NCBI GenBank assembly: GCA_009760885.1
Contig: CM019707.1
Span: forward strand, 33,402,645 to 33,466,644
Length of the DNA stretch: 64,000 nucleotides
From: Achatina immaculata
Lineage: Eukaryota > Mollusca > Gastropoda > Stylommatophora > Achatinidae
Direction: 5' to 3'
The translations under genes were made by a program, and so were the position numbers. The notes beneath the pieces are model-generated. The model was given only the letters and a program-made list of their open reading frames with translations, was not told the origin of the DNA and did no database searches. This document shows positions 34,638 to 45,599 of this stretch, in pieces (position 1 is the stretch's first letter; each line of letters opens with the position of its first letter).

Positions 34638-35852
34638 TGTAACAGTGTATTGGAAATTGTTACTGTTGCGATAGATTGTTCCTTGTCAAAGGATATAATC
34701 CAGAGTAATTTTAATATTTTGACTACTTGATTAAAGCTCTTTGGTATTTTTGTTGTAGAAGATTTCAAGGAAAGGTCAGGTTTGACAAGTTAAATTCCAC
34801 GAGATGTTTGATTATTTTTATGAACTTATCCTTGACATGTTTGTAACATAAAAGCTAAATTCTGAATTTCCAGATAGTTTTCTTCTGAAGGCCATAAACA
34901 GGAAGAATCACGGGTTTAGTGTTTCTCGGGATAGAATCTTCGGGAAGAATTAGGGAGTAATAGTTAGCATGTATTTAAGAAATGGAAGACATGAAATTAG
35001 AGAGATTAGAATGAGAATGAATTATGTCGCAGCTGAGATTATGTTAGGATGGTTGTTAGGCATGATTAGTTGAGAATGTGATTTTTCTAGCTTATAGTGC
35101 TCTGTGTTAGTGATTTTTCTAGCTTATAGTGCACTGTGTTAGTGATTTTTCTAGCTTATAGTGCACTGTAGTAGTGATTTTTGTCGTGTAGCTGACTTGT
35201 GCATAGAATGCTCCTTTTGGAGACATGAGATTATTTTCTGTTATGATTTCAGTAAAGAGTCAGGTAGCTATTAGTGATATATTGTCAAGTATTGGTTTAC
35301 CTGTCATAACTTTGCTGAACTAAAGAATGTGAAATTAGTTCCTTTTTGTGATTTTTATAGACCTTTGGGTCTAGAGATGTTCTGTGATGTTTTTATGCAT
35401 TCTGTACTTATATTCTGATGCAGTACAGAGATGTTCTGTGGTTGTTGTGTGAATTCTGTACTTATATTCTGATGCAGTAAATGTTGCAATTTTTGCAGTA
35501 CTTGCGTTTTGTATACTTGCTATTTTCATGTAGTGTGAGAGTTGCTTTCTCTCTTCCCATTTGGCAAACCAGTTCTTGTCGGAAGAGGACTAGCCTGTTT
35601 TCTTTTTCTGTATTAAACGTTATCAACTTCCTCTCACCCTCACGTATCATCACCCAACTTTTCCATCAATAAAGTGTGAGTTTATGTTCACACCAGTTTT
35701 TATTTACTTCACACTTTTCCCTATGTATGTGGTCCTTGTTATTACGTATAGGTAGTAAAAGTAATCACTGTCATAATTGACACTGTGATTGGAAACTGAC
35801 AGTCACGTTACAATAACCCATACATTTAAGCAAAAATAGAGAAACGCTTATA
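34638..35852 (+). repeat. 3' LTR of gypsy-like element
   Basis: About 1.21 kb, similar along its length to the 5' LTR. It is longer because of two extra ~34-bp units (TTAGTGATTTTTCTAGC, 35105-35170) and a second GTTCTGTG/TTCTGATGCAG segment near 35430. The differences show that the copies have diverged since insertion. Confidence 0.88.
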
Positions 35853-36155
35853 TCCCTTCTCCTTTCTATCAGCCATACGAAAAGTAACTTTCCTCACGAT
35901 ATCGAGATAAAGAGAGAAGAAATTTCGATAGCGTGAACGCCATTATACTTGTTCGAATTGCGCACGTGGAAACATTCTGGAGTATTCTGATTAGCTGTAA
36001 TGGAATTGCTGCAGATCTCTTGCAGTTTTGCGTGTAAAGTGTTTGGTTACGTGAAGTATTCCACTGAGAAAACATTAGAATGTTGGAATACTTCTGTGTT
36101 ACGTCTAAAGTAGTAGTAATCGTTTCTCCATGAAAATAATAATAATAATAATCAC

Positions 36156-36219
<64 letters not shown>

Positions 36220-36740
36220 TCAACAGCAACAGAATGAAACTGGCCAAGCAGCAATAGTAAGAAAAGAAGTAACATTAATGCGAACAATTGCATCAGCAAC
36301 AGCGAGGGAGAGTAAAAAAGTAACCACGTTTGGGAAATAACCATAGTAACTCCAGGGATATTTCAACCGCAGTATACATTCCCATGAAATATTGCAGTTA
36401 CTTCCCTTCCTGCGGTTTTTTACTCGCCTTTGTGTTAGATATATGTAAGTAATAGCATTGGTGGTCATAACAATACAGTACTATTACTAATGATTTTTAC
36501 AATATGTGTGGACATTTGTAGGAGAGGATGATGATTATATCTACTGAACAAAATCTGCATTTTGTGGAAGGACAAGATATAAGCATGCGAATTTCAGTTT
36601 AAAGTCATTATATCCATATGAAAATCATATTACAATGCCAATATCAGTCAAACGCTACCCCAGTAAATTGTTACACAGTATGAGAAATAATCTACGTCCT
36701 CTCCCCACCCCCCGCCCGCTCCCCTTTACTTTAGTGGTGA
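35853..36740. other. stretch between LTR element and TM3 array
   Basis: Contains a (TAG)n/(AGT)n microsatellite at about 36127-36220. Nothing else was recognised, and no CCG, PPTCC or TM4 exon of gene C was found here. Confidence 0.55.
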
Positions 36741-37447
36741 CACTAGTCAATCAAAACCCGCCTTGCTCATATGATAGTGATGACACTATGGAAGGTTTAG
36801 GTATATAGTAGTGGTGATAGCCTTACAAGAACTTAATATTGAAGAAGGCTGGCTAGTAAAGAGGATTAAAGAGAGAAAACTTAAATATTTTGGACACATT
36901 AAACGTCATGATAATCTAGAGAAGATCATATTGGAAGGATACATAATGGGAAAAAGAAAAAAAGGAAGACCGAAACGAAGATGGCTGCAAGACATCGTTG
37001 ACGATCTGGAAATGGATGCATCAGTAGCAGGCCATCTTGCTCACAACCGAGAGGCCTACAGGAGTGCTGTTAGGGAGGCAAAGTTCCGCAAGGGACATGC
37101 AAATGAATGAATGAATGATAGCCTTGCTCATATGGTAGTGTGGCACTATGGTAGCCAATCAAAACCCGCCTTACTTATATGATAGTGATGACACTATGAA
37201 AGGAAATCAAAACCCGTTTCAGCCATATGTTAGTGGTGACAGCCAATCAAAACCCGCCTTGCTCATATGGTAGTGTGGCACTATGATAACCAATCAAAAC
37301 CTGCCTTACACATATGGTGGTGTGACTGTGAGAGCCAATCAACCCCTCCCCCCCCCCTTTACCTATGTGATAGAGGCGACAATATGAAAGCCAGTCAAAT
37401 CTGTCTTACTCATATGGTGATGTGACCAAATCAAAATATCGCCTTAC
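36740..37447 (-). repeat. array of TM3 exon-end / donor copies, gene C
   Basis: On the minus strand, about nine ~48-bp units start at the TM3 donor. Each reads like CCATATGAGTAAGGCGGG followed by TTTTGATTGGCT and a CATAGTG(T/C)CAC block. The CATATG and GTAAGGCG parts equal the exon end and donor (CCATATGG|GTAAGGCG). Some units keep a GT donor (GAGTAAGGC), others have GAGCAAGGC. An RTE-A copy (36825-37115) is inserted in the array. Confidence 0.9.
36825..37115 (+). mobile_element. RTE-A LINE, 291-bp insertion in TM3 array
   Basis: Encodes the last ~95 residues of RTE-A without a stop (36811-37110 frame) and ends in (GAAT)n. A perfect 10-bp duplication TGATAGCCTT flanks it at 36815-36824 and 37116-37125; both lie in array sequence. 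The insertion is therefore younger than the array. Confidence 0.93.
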
Positions 37448-37649
37448 CCATATGGAAATCATGTCATAGGTCACGGAGAAAGGGGTGTCCGAGTATACGC
37501 GGTACTCTTTCTGCGTCTTGTCCTTCAGCTCTTTCTTGGCGTTCTCATTGGCGGCTGAGACGGGGGACATGTAAATGTTGATAATGTTGATCTCAATCAG
37601 AATAACAGAACCAGATAAAATAACCACCAAGGGAATAACAAATATCAAC
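37448..37649 (-). CDS. tetraspanin gene C, TM3 exon
   Basis: The exon is 202 bp with acceptor TTCGCAG and donor GTAAGG. It completes a split Lys codon and ends in phase 0 after ATATGG, exactly as the gene A exon at 8887-9085. It encodes LIFVIPLVVILSGSVILIE and onward, then a large-loop helix ending TYDMISIW. Compared with A it has one extra codon (QKEY for QK-Y). The reading frame is intact. The next exons expected downstream (lower coordinates) were not found before gene A begins. Confidence 0.9.
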
Positions 37650-37964
37650 CTGCGAACAATGAAGGAAACATTACAAGAAATCAGCAAGGTGATAGATTGA
37701 TGGACAGAATAAACAAAAATGGACTGGAATTGGCTTGGTCGAGTGCACCTCTGACAACGAAGTTCAGAGCAATTTGGAGGACCTCAGAAGCCACCTTCCC
37801 CTGGACAGAGGACAGATGATGATGATGATGATGAATACAAAGTTTTAAAGGCTGGCCCAAACTTGTCAGAGTGAAACGACCACATAAGCACATTCATCTC
37901 TAATTCCTGGTAGTTCTCTAGAACCACATAGCTGCCTGGGGTGGGAGAGGGAGGTATCAGTCTG

Positions 37965-38890
37965 TCAGTCATTTGCATATCCCTTGCTGAACTTTGCCTC
38001 CCTAACAGCTTTTCTGTGGACCTCTCGGTTGTAAGCAAGATAGCTTGCTACTGAAGCATCCATTTGCAGATTATCAACGGTGTCTTGCAGCCATCTTCGC
38101 CTTGGTCTTCCTCTCTTTCTTTTTCCCATTATGTACCCTTCCAAGACGGTCTTCTCTAGATTATCATGATGTTTAATGTGTCCAAAATACTCCAGTTTTC
38201 TCTGTTTAATACTCTTTACCAGGCAGCCTTCTTCAATATTAAGTTCTTGCAGTATGGATATATTTGTTCTTGTTTGTGTCCATGAAATAACTCTTCTGTA
38301 GCATTTACATTCAAATGTATTTATGTGTTTCTCATCTGTTTTGTTAAGTGTCCAGGTCTCGCAGGCATATGTTGCGATGGAAAAGATGGATGACCTTAAA
38401 AATATTATTTTTGTCATTCTGTCCGTTCCTCTCCACAGCTTCTTTAGTTGTTTTACTTTGTGAAGAGCAATGGATGTCCTCATTTTAATTTCCCTTATTG
38501 TATCTACTTTATTAGTTAGTAGTGATCCAAGATATTCAAAACTCTCCACCTCTTCCAGTTCTTCCTCACTGATATATATTTCAGCTACCTCATTTGTTTT
38601 GTCAGTTGTCATCAATTTAGTTTTCTTTGCATTAAGATAGAGGTTGTTCTCTTCGCTGTTCTTACGGACTGACATAATTAGTTGCTCCATTCCTTTTTGC
38701 GTTGTGGACAGTAATACTGTGTTATCAGCATATCTAATCTCTGGTATTGCATAACCTCCAATTGTTACGACATCGTAATATTCTTTGTCCACATCTTCTC
38801 TAACATTCCTCATTATATTTTCAGTATACAAGTTAAATAAGTAAGGCGATAATATGCACTCCTGACAGACCCCTTGCTTTATGTCAAACC
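37965..38890 (-). mobile_element. RTE-A LINE, 5'-truncated with 288-codon ORF
   Basis: The minus strand 37965-38831 is open from YTENIMRNVREDVDKEYYD to the family C-terminus, including the RYADNTVLLS box, where the second catalytic Asp has become Asn. It begins just after the GVRQG box (plus AGACCCCTTGCTTTATG). Intact in frame but catalytically dead. It lies in the TM2-TM3 intron of gene C, same strand. Confidence 0.9.
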
Positions 38891-39242
38891 AAACTGTCTT
38901 TATTATTGCTGTTGTTGGTTTTTTTTTTGGGGGGGGGGGAGGGAGGGTGGGTTATAGCAGTTTATTTACTTTTTACCTGCTTTTTAAAACTTCTTTTGTT
39001 ACTTTCTTCCTCATACGAAATACCCCCCCCCCCCCAATTTACAACAAATTTGTTATCGATAACATGAGCAGTAATGAAGTGTGGAAACACGTTGAAAGAA
39101 ACTAGACTTCAACGTGTAACACGAAAAATATAAGGCTAAAAAAATTCGTGAATATGATATGAAGTTTTGTGTATAATGTAACAGAATATATTTATTAGGG
39201 TGTGCTCCTTTGCAAGTTTCATGTAAAGTTAAAGCCTCTGGT

Positions 39243-39316
<74 letters not shown>

Positions 39317-39959
39317 TCATGCTTATTTAGTGGTTTCCCTTGATTTTTGAGCGCAAATTCAGCGTACAATTAATGTGTTGTTTGGAAGGGACACTTCATT
39401 TGTGAGAGAAAGTCGGAGCATGGTTGGTAAGGTATGATTTCTGAGATTTGTCTGAGAGTCTCCATGTACCGTTGAGCGAGAGATGTCGCCTTCTGTGATC
39501 GAGTGATGAGGTGAAGATTTAAGAGTTAGACAAGCACGTCTCTGCTACTTATGGTTCTTCGACTTATGGTAGTTTCAGTTGGCTATGGTTCTTTATGCCA
39601 CTGGAATTTGTTATCTGTGTCTTACCATCAGTAATGTGACTTAATAAGTCATCATCCTGAGCCACAAGTAAGCTGATCTAATAATTATCTCTGATCCTTG
39701 TCGTTGGCGACATGCTGTGATCAGCTGTTCTACGTGAGATATGCCTTACATGGGTCCCTGTCGAGTGTTTATCATACAGGAAATGTGACCTCGTCAATGT
39801 GCAACTTTGTGTTGCATGTGAGACATCATCTCACCAGACGCCAGACGTGAAGACACTGTCAATGTGAGACTTACACTGGCACATGAAACTGCTATCTTAG
39901 TGGAAGTCTCCATCAGTAACAGTCAAAACTACATTAAATATAGTTTGTTCTTACAACAC
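38891..39959. other. low-complexity tracts in gene C intron
   Basis: Contains poly-G/T (38918-38948), poly-C (39024-39037) and a (TA)n microsatellite at 39249-39315. The rest was not recognised. Confidence 0.6.
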
Positions 39960-40250
39960 AGTAACCATCATCATCATGTGTCGTCATCAGAACGAAAGTT
40001 GGCGATAATGAATTTCCAGTTCCCTCGCTCCCTCGCCTTGTTGGTGTACTCAGCCGGACTGTGGCCTGCCCACTCTCTTCTGTTATCTTCCCGTCTACAT
40101 CTCTTCTTCACACTCTTTTTCCTCTCCATCTTTCCTTCTAGTATGGTCTTCACTATATTGCTGTGTCTTTTCATATGGTCAAAGTATTTTATTTTCTTGA
40201 TCTTTATTTCTTTGAGTAGTTCGCAATGCACTTGGGATTGTTCTAATACT
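39960..40250 (-). mobile_element. LINE 3' end fragment
   Basis: The minus-strand frame 39974-40231 reads KKIKYFDHMKRHSNIVKTIL, a KMERKKS basic stretch, EWAGHSPAEYTNKARERGNW and a final FRSDDDT followed by a (GAT)n tail. This is the C-terminus of an RTE/CR1-like LINE family different from RTE-A. 40260-40990 holds nothing recognised. Confidence 0.8.
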
Positions 40251-40989
40251 TGTCAATTTGCTCTTTACATTCGCCGTGATATTTGATCTAATTTTCTGTA
40301 GATTCACGTTTCTGCTACTTCTATCCTTCTCTTCGACTTTTCTTTTAGTTTAGATTTCAGACTTTAAAACGTTCAAGAAAAAGAACTGCATTCATTACAT
40401 TAAGCGCATTAGAAGTGTTTTAGAAAAAAGAAAAGATTGTTTTCAGTAGATCAAAAAGAACTCGTTTTCAAATGCACTAACCACTCATGTGATACAGAAA
40501 AAGTACTTCGAAAGTTATTTACCTGTTCTAAGAAAGCTATTTATCTGCTTTTATAACATATCTGAAGGAGATTTCTAAGAAAGCTATTTACCTGCTTTTA
40601 TCTCATGTCTGAGTATGAAGGACATTTCTAGGAAAGCTATTTACCTGGTTTTATACCGTGTGCGAAGAAGAGTTCTAAAGGAAATATATCTCAACATTTT
40701 CTACTGCATCAGTGTCTGATGTGGCACTTTATTTTAGAAATCATGATTAGAATAAACGTTTATAATTTAAGATATTATGGAAAAGCGAAAGAATTACTGC
40801 ACTAGGAAAATGATTTTTTTCCGGTACAATGTACCTGTTTAGTAGCTAAATTTACATGCTTAAACTGTATATTTATATGTGCTACAGTAATGGTAACGTA
40901 GTGTAATACAATTTTGTATTACTATTGTGTAATGATTAACGCAGCAGGGATTGACAAGTTCCTATGGTGGTGGAGCTCGCTAAAGAAGT

Positions 40990-41536
40990 ATCAGAAATGT
41001 CATATAGAACAGTACACAACCTACACTTACTTGCGTGACAAAAATTTCACATAGCACACTACACAACCTACACTTACTTGTATGGCAGAAACGTAATGTA
41101 GCACAATACACAACCTAGACTTGCTTGCATGGCAGAAATGTCATATGGCATAATACAAAACCTAGGCTTGCTTGCGTGACAGAAATGTCATATAGCACAA
41201 TACACAGCTTACACTTACTTGCGTGGCTGAAACGTCATATAGCACCATACACAGCTTAAACTTACTTGTGTGGCTGAAACGTTGTATAGCACAATACACA
41301 ACCTACACTTTCTTTCTTGGCAAAAACGGCACAATACACAACCTACACTTGCTTGCGTGACAGAAACGTCATATAGCACCATACACAGCTTACACTTACT
41401 TGCTTGGTAGAAACGTCATATAGCACAGTACACAACCTACACTTACTTGCTTGACAGAAATGTCATATAGCACCACACACAGCGTACACTTACTTGGCAG
41501 AAACGTCATATAGCACAGTACACAGCCTACACTTAC
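40990..41536 (-). repeat. array of TM2 exon-end / donor copies, gene C
   Basis: On the minus strand, eleven ~47-bp units follow the TM2 exon directly. Each contains GTGCTATATGACATTTCTG, then a short CACGCAA-type end and the donor GTAAGTGTAGG. Seven of eleven keep CAAGTAAGT perfectly. The exon-like part is closer to the gene A exon than to gene C's own exon, so the array is older than some substitutions in the C exon. Compare 6064-6470. Confidence 0.93.
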
Positions 41537-41616
41537 TTGTGTAGCAGGATTGTCATGTAGCAGAAGACACAAGCTGCATAGACGCCATTCAGAACTATCA
41601 AAGAATTACCCAGAAC
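41537..41616 (-). CDS. tetraspanin gene C, TM2 exon
   Basis: The exon is 80 bp with acceptor CTTGCAG and donor GTAAGT, the same length and phase as the gene A exon. It encodes VLGNSLIVLNGVYAACVF and CYMTILLH. It is intact. The TM1 exon that should lie upstream (higher coordinates, 41617-51900) was searched for by eye and not found. Confidence 0.9.
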
Positions 41617-41672
41617 CTGCAAGAGACCAACTTTTCTGCCTGATAAGAAACTGACTGACTGTCTAAACATGG

Positions 41673-41927
41673 GTAAAAGGTAAGGTAAAGGTAACCCTGC
41701 TTTGTAATGGCGGCAGTATGGTTATAGTGCCTATATTTTTCTTGACCTGTCGGCACACTAGAGGGTGATGTGGTCAGCAACACACTTGGCCGCCTTTGCT
41801 TCCCCAAATCCAGAAGTCGGGTACTCATTTCTACAGCTGGGTGACTAGGGCGCCTCCGGCCGGATTCGAACCCCCGACCTTCGCCATGAGAGACTAGTGC
41901 ACTAACCACTTCGGCACTCACACGCCC
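41673..41927 (-). mobile_element. tRNA-headed SINE, copy 2
   Basis: Same family as 21966-22272: head with GCCGAAGTGGTTAGTGCA and GGGTTCGAATCC, and a (CTTTACC)n tail. A 10-bp duplication CTAAACATGG flanks it at 41663-41672 and 41928-41937. This fixes the ends of the family at about 255 bp without an extended tail. It sits 47 bp upstream of the gene C TM2 acceptor. Confidence 0.92.
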
Positions 41928-41939
41928 CTAAACATGGAG

Positions 41940-42489
41940 CTTGCATTCTAAGTCTTTCATTCTGTCTGTCTGTCTATTCTGCTATACTTGTCGATCTTTC
42001 TTCACGCATCGGTATTTATGATACCCGTAGCAACACTTCAGCTCAACCTTTGCGTGTAAGTCAACTATAAACCAACGACAACAACCGACTTGGCATCACG
42101 AAGCTAAAAATTATGCAGAAAAAATGTGTTTATTTCTAACATCTTAGGAGAAAAATAAGACCAATATTTTCAGAGAGGCTCTTACACTCGAACATATTTT
42201 TTTGTAAGGAAAATATGACGGCTGTTTCTCTCTCTCTCTCTCTCTTTCTCTCTTCTTCTTCTTCTTCTCTTAAAATACACCTGTATTCTCGAAATAAATG
42301 GTGCTGATTGAAAGTAATCTGGCATTACCGAGCAAAGGACACAACGATGGTCTGTTATGTATATCCAGATCTGTCGGTAGATAATTATTTCTGCATTATA
42401 CGCTTTGCTTCATACAATCTCTGCTGCCGCCCAAACAGCGGCTAGAAAGAGACACAAATACTCTTACAAATAATTTGCCCGTTATTATT
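41940..42489. other. stretch with CT/CTT microsatellite
   Basis: (CT)n and (CTT)n at about 42227-42268. Nothing else was recognised. Confidence 0.5.
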
Positions 42490-42840
42490 CATTTATTTGC
42501 ATGTGCCTTGGGGAACTGTGCCTCCCTAACACCACTCCTGTAAGTCTCTCGGTTGTGAGCAAGATGGCTTGCTGCTGATGCATCCATTCGCAGATCATCA
42601 ACGATGACTTGCAGCTATGTTCACTTTGGTCTTCTTCTCTTTCTTTTTCCAATCATGCACCCTTCCAATACGGTTTTCTCTAGATTATCATGACGTTTAA
42701 TGTTTCCAAAATATTTAAGTTTTCTCTCTTTAATACTCTTTACTAGCCAGCCTTCTTCAACCTTAAGTTCTTGTAGTATGGATATATTTGTTCTTTTTTG
42801 TGTCACTGGTATCTGAAGAATTCTTCTGTAGCGCGATGTC
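42490..42840 (-). mobile_element. RTE-A LINE, short 5'-truncated copy
   Basis: About 350 bp; the frame 42621-42842 covers RRILQIPVTQKRTNISILQE and the IKERKLKYFG region. Tail TTATTCATTTATT on the plus strand. No clear target-site duplication. Confidence 0.85.
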
Positions 42841-42944
42841 ATAGTATAAAAAAAATCCCTAAAAACGCCACAACCAAAATAAGACTTTTCAGTTCAAGCT
42901 GTGAATTATTGTTACTCTATAGCTCAGAAGGAAGGAAAGTGACA

Positions 42945-43505
42945 AAGACAACACAAACCATGAAATTTGTATGACTCAAAGACATGAAAGGTGACAAAGG
43001 CAATACAAACAATGAAAACTGTGTTAATCTATAACTCAAAGACATGGAAGGTGACAAAGAAAACACAAACCGTGAAAACTGTGTTAATCTATAACTCAAA
43101 GACAATCAAGGTGACAAATGCAATACAAACTGTGAAAACCGTGTTAGTCTAAGACTCAAAAAATATAGAAGGTGATAAATGCAATACAAACTGTGAAAAC
43201 TATGTTAGTCTATGACTCTAAGACATGGAATGTGACAAAGGCAATAGATATTGTGAAAACTGTGTTACACTTTGTTTAGAGACGTGGAAAATGACAAGAA
43301 TAATACAAATGATAAAACTGTATTACTCTATGGATTAGAGAAGAGAAGATGGATAATTTACCCTATGGCTCAAAGAACGTGGATAATTTACTCATGGCTC
43401 AGAGCACATGGATAATTTACTCTATGGCTCAGAGCACATGGATAATTTACTCTGTGGATCAGAGCACATGGATAGTTTACTATTTGGATCGGAGAACGTG
43501 GACAA
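42945..43505. repeat. two adjacent minisatellites
   Basis: 42945-43320: about six ~60-bp units with AAAGACATGGAAGGTGACAA and GTGAAAACTGTGTTA. 43345-43505: about five 30-bp units with TGGATAATTTACTCTATGG. The two unit types share no obvious similarity. Confidence 0.88.
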
Positions 43506-43534
43506 TGATAAAGACACCACATCAAAATTTAAAA

Positions 43535-43930
43535 ACATTTTAAAACAATCGTCTGAGGAGGATCCTTAGGATTAAATGGTGAGACAACACCAGAAAGGAA
43601 GAGGTTTGGAGACAAATGAAGAAAACCAGTCAACGGAGGGATCAAAAGAACGAAACGAAGGCTGACTGGACACACACTGGGAAAGAAAAGAGACACAGCA
43701 TAACAAGACGGACTTTGACATGGAACCTTAAAAGGAAGCAAAAACAGAAAAGACCAAAGAATACATGGAGAACAGACACAGTGAATGTTCTTAAAACAGA
43801 GAGACTCACGTGAAGTGACTTGCAGAACAAGGGAAAAGACACAAATGACTGGAAAGCTTTTGTCTATGGCTTTTGCTTTAAGAAGAGAGCTTACGGGAAT
43901 TGACTGACCATTTGGTATCTGATACTTAGA
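43535..43930 (+). mobile_element. LINE 3' end fragment (TWN-GKRKRGRP family)
   Basis: In broken frames the plus strand reads LRRILRIKW, then TRRTLTWNLKRKQKQKRPKN and TWR, and a KDTNDWKAFV-like end. This matches the C-terminal IGHTLRK...ALTWNPQGKRKRGRP-TWRRD block of a widespread RTE-like family. A minus-strand copy of the same family lies at 50040-50430. The full-length LINE at 43952 inserted right at its 3' end. Confidence 0.75.
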
Positions 43931-44234
43931 AATTTTTATTGCTATGTCCCTCCCCCGTGTGGTACCCGGGATCTGCAAAGAATAGGACCATTGTACCCTA
44001 CCACGCATGATCGTAAAAGGCGAGTAAGGAGGGTTCAGCATAGGGCCAGCAACCCTATCTGGTAAAAAAAAAACTATCAGACTGCTACAGAAACGGAAGC
44101 AAGGGAAAAAGCAAATGCAGGTGGAAGGAGAAATGCGTATCAGGAAACTGAGCCCATGAAGGTTGTGGATGAAAGCCAGCCACTGGAAGTCCCCAGCCCG
44201 ACTGCAGACCTCCTGGAACCTAAACACAAAATGC

Positions 44235-45040
44235 AAATAGGCAGCTGGAATGTAAGAACACTTAACCAGACTGGAAAACTAGCACAAACCATCAATAAAT
44301 GCACAGATACAAACTTGACATACTAGGAATACAATAAGCAAGATGGACAGGACAAGGCAGAAGGACATTAACAACACAGCACACAGAAGATACAATAATA
44401 TGGTCAGGTAAAGAAGATCTTCATGAAGGAGGAGTAGCATTGATTATAACAAAAGAAGCATCAAGATCATTGCTGAAATGGGCCCCTATAAATGAGAGAT
44501 TATTATATGCACGCTTCAACTCAAGATTCACGAAGCTGTCTATTATAGTTTGTTATGCACCAACAGAAGCAGCTGAAAAGGAATTAAAATAAGATTTTTA
44601 CAACAGCCTCCAAGCCACAGTAGAAACAATACCCAAGCATGATATGCTACTCATCTTGGGCGACTTCAATGCAAAAGTAGGTGAAGGAAATGAAGATAGA
44701 AGAATAATCATGGGAAGAGAAGGAATCGGAGAAATAAATGAAAATGGAGAAAGACTGTACAGTCTCTGTGAAGAAAACATGATGACCATCGGAAGGACAA
44801 TTTTCCAACATAAAAACATCCATAAAATGACTTGGAGGTCCCCAGATAAAACCACAGAAAACCAAATCGATCACATACTAATAAATAACAAGTGGAAACG
44901 GTCACTACAAGATGTGCGAGCAAGGAAAGGAGCAGATCTAGGAAGTGATCACAACCTTCTGGTAGCAAAAATAAAACTAAAAAAAGGAAGGCCAAAATCA
45001 GAGAACACAGAAAGATACATTTTGATACAGGAAAACTGAA
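44235..45040 (+). pseudogene. LINE endonuclease domain, frame-broken
   Basis: It begins with IGSWNVRTLNQTGKLAQTI near 44240, then a frameshift region, then the open frame 44644-45039 with ILGDFNAKVG, NQIDHILI and LGSDHNLL. These are the GDFNA and SDH motifs of apurinic endonuclease domains that nick the target. Two to three disruptions exist, including a TAA near 44590 and a frameshift after 45030. Family resemblance is to RTE-like elements of molluscs and cnidarians. Confidence 0.85.
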
Positions 45041-45599
45041 AGACCAGCAAACAAGGAATGAATTCTCAATAGTACTTAAGAACCGCTTCAGTGTCCTACA
45101 AGACGAAGCAGAAATGTCCATACTAGAGTTCAATAAAACACTACAGGAAACAACAAAAGAGGTCCTGGGATGTCGGAAACGGAGAAAAGAGGAATGGATA
45201 AGCAAGACCACATGGGAAAAGATAGAGCAAAGAAAAGAAATCAAGAAAAAATTACTGAACACCAAATCACAAAGGCTTAAAGAACAAGTTTTAAGTAATT
45301 ATGCATAAAAAGACTAGGAAGTGAAGGAATCATGCCGTCAAGATAAACATCAATATTATGACAACTTAGCAGAAGCAGCAGAGAAAGCAGCATATGCAAA
45401 TGACATGAAAACCATATAAAAATCACAAAGCAGATGACAGGTAAGTTCAGCACAAGATGTGAGAGAGCAATAAGGACACATAAGAGACAACTGGTAAGTG
45501 GAGAAAGAGACAAAATTGAAAGATGGAGGGAACACTTTAACACCCTACTAAACAGAACACAAGCAGCACAAATAATAGACATACCTGATGAAACAGAAT

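Noticed and set aside
43529..44236. 235-codon minus-strand open frame
   Set aside because: Shadow of the LINE 3' end and the 5' leader of the LINE on the plus strand; no recognisable domain.
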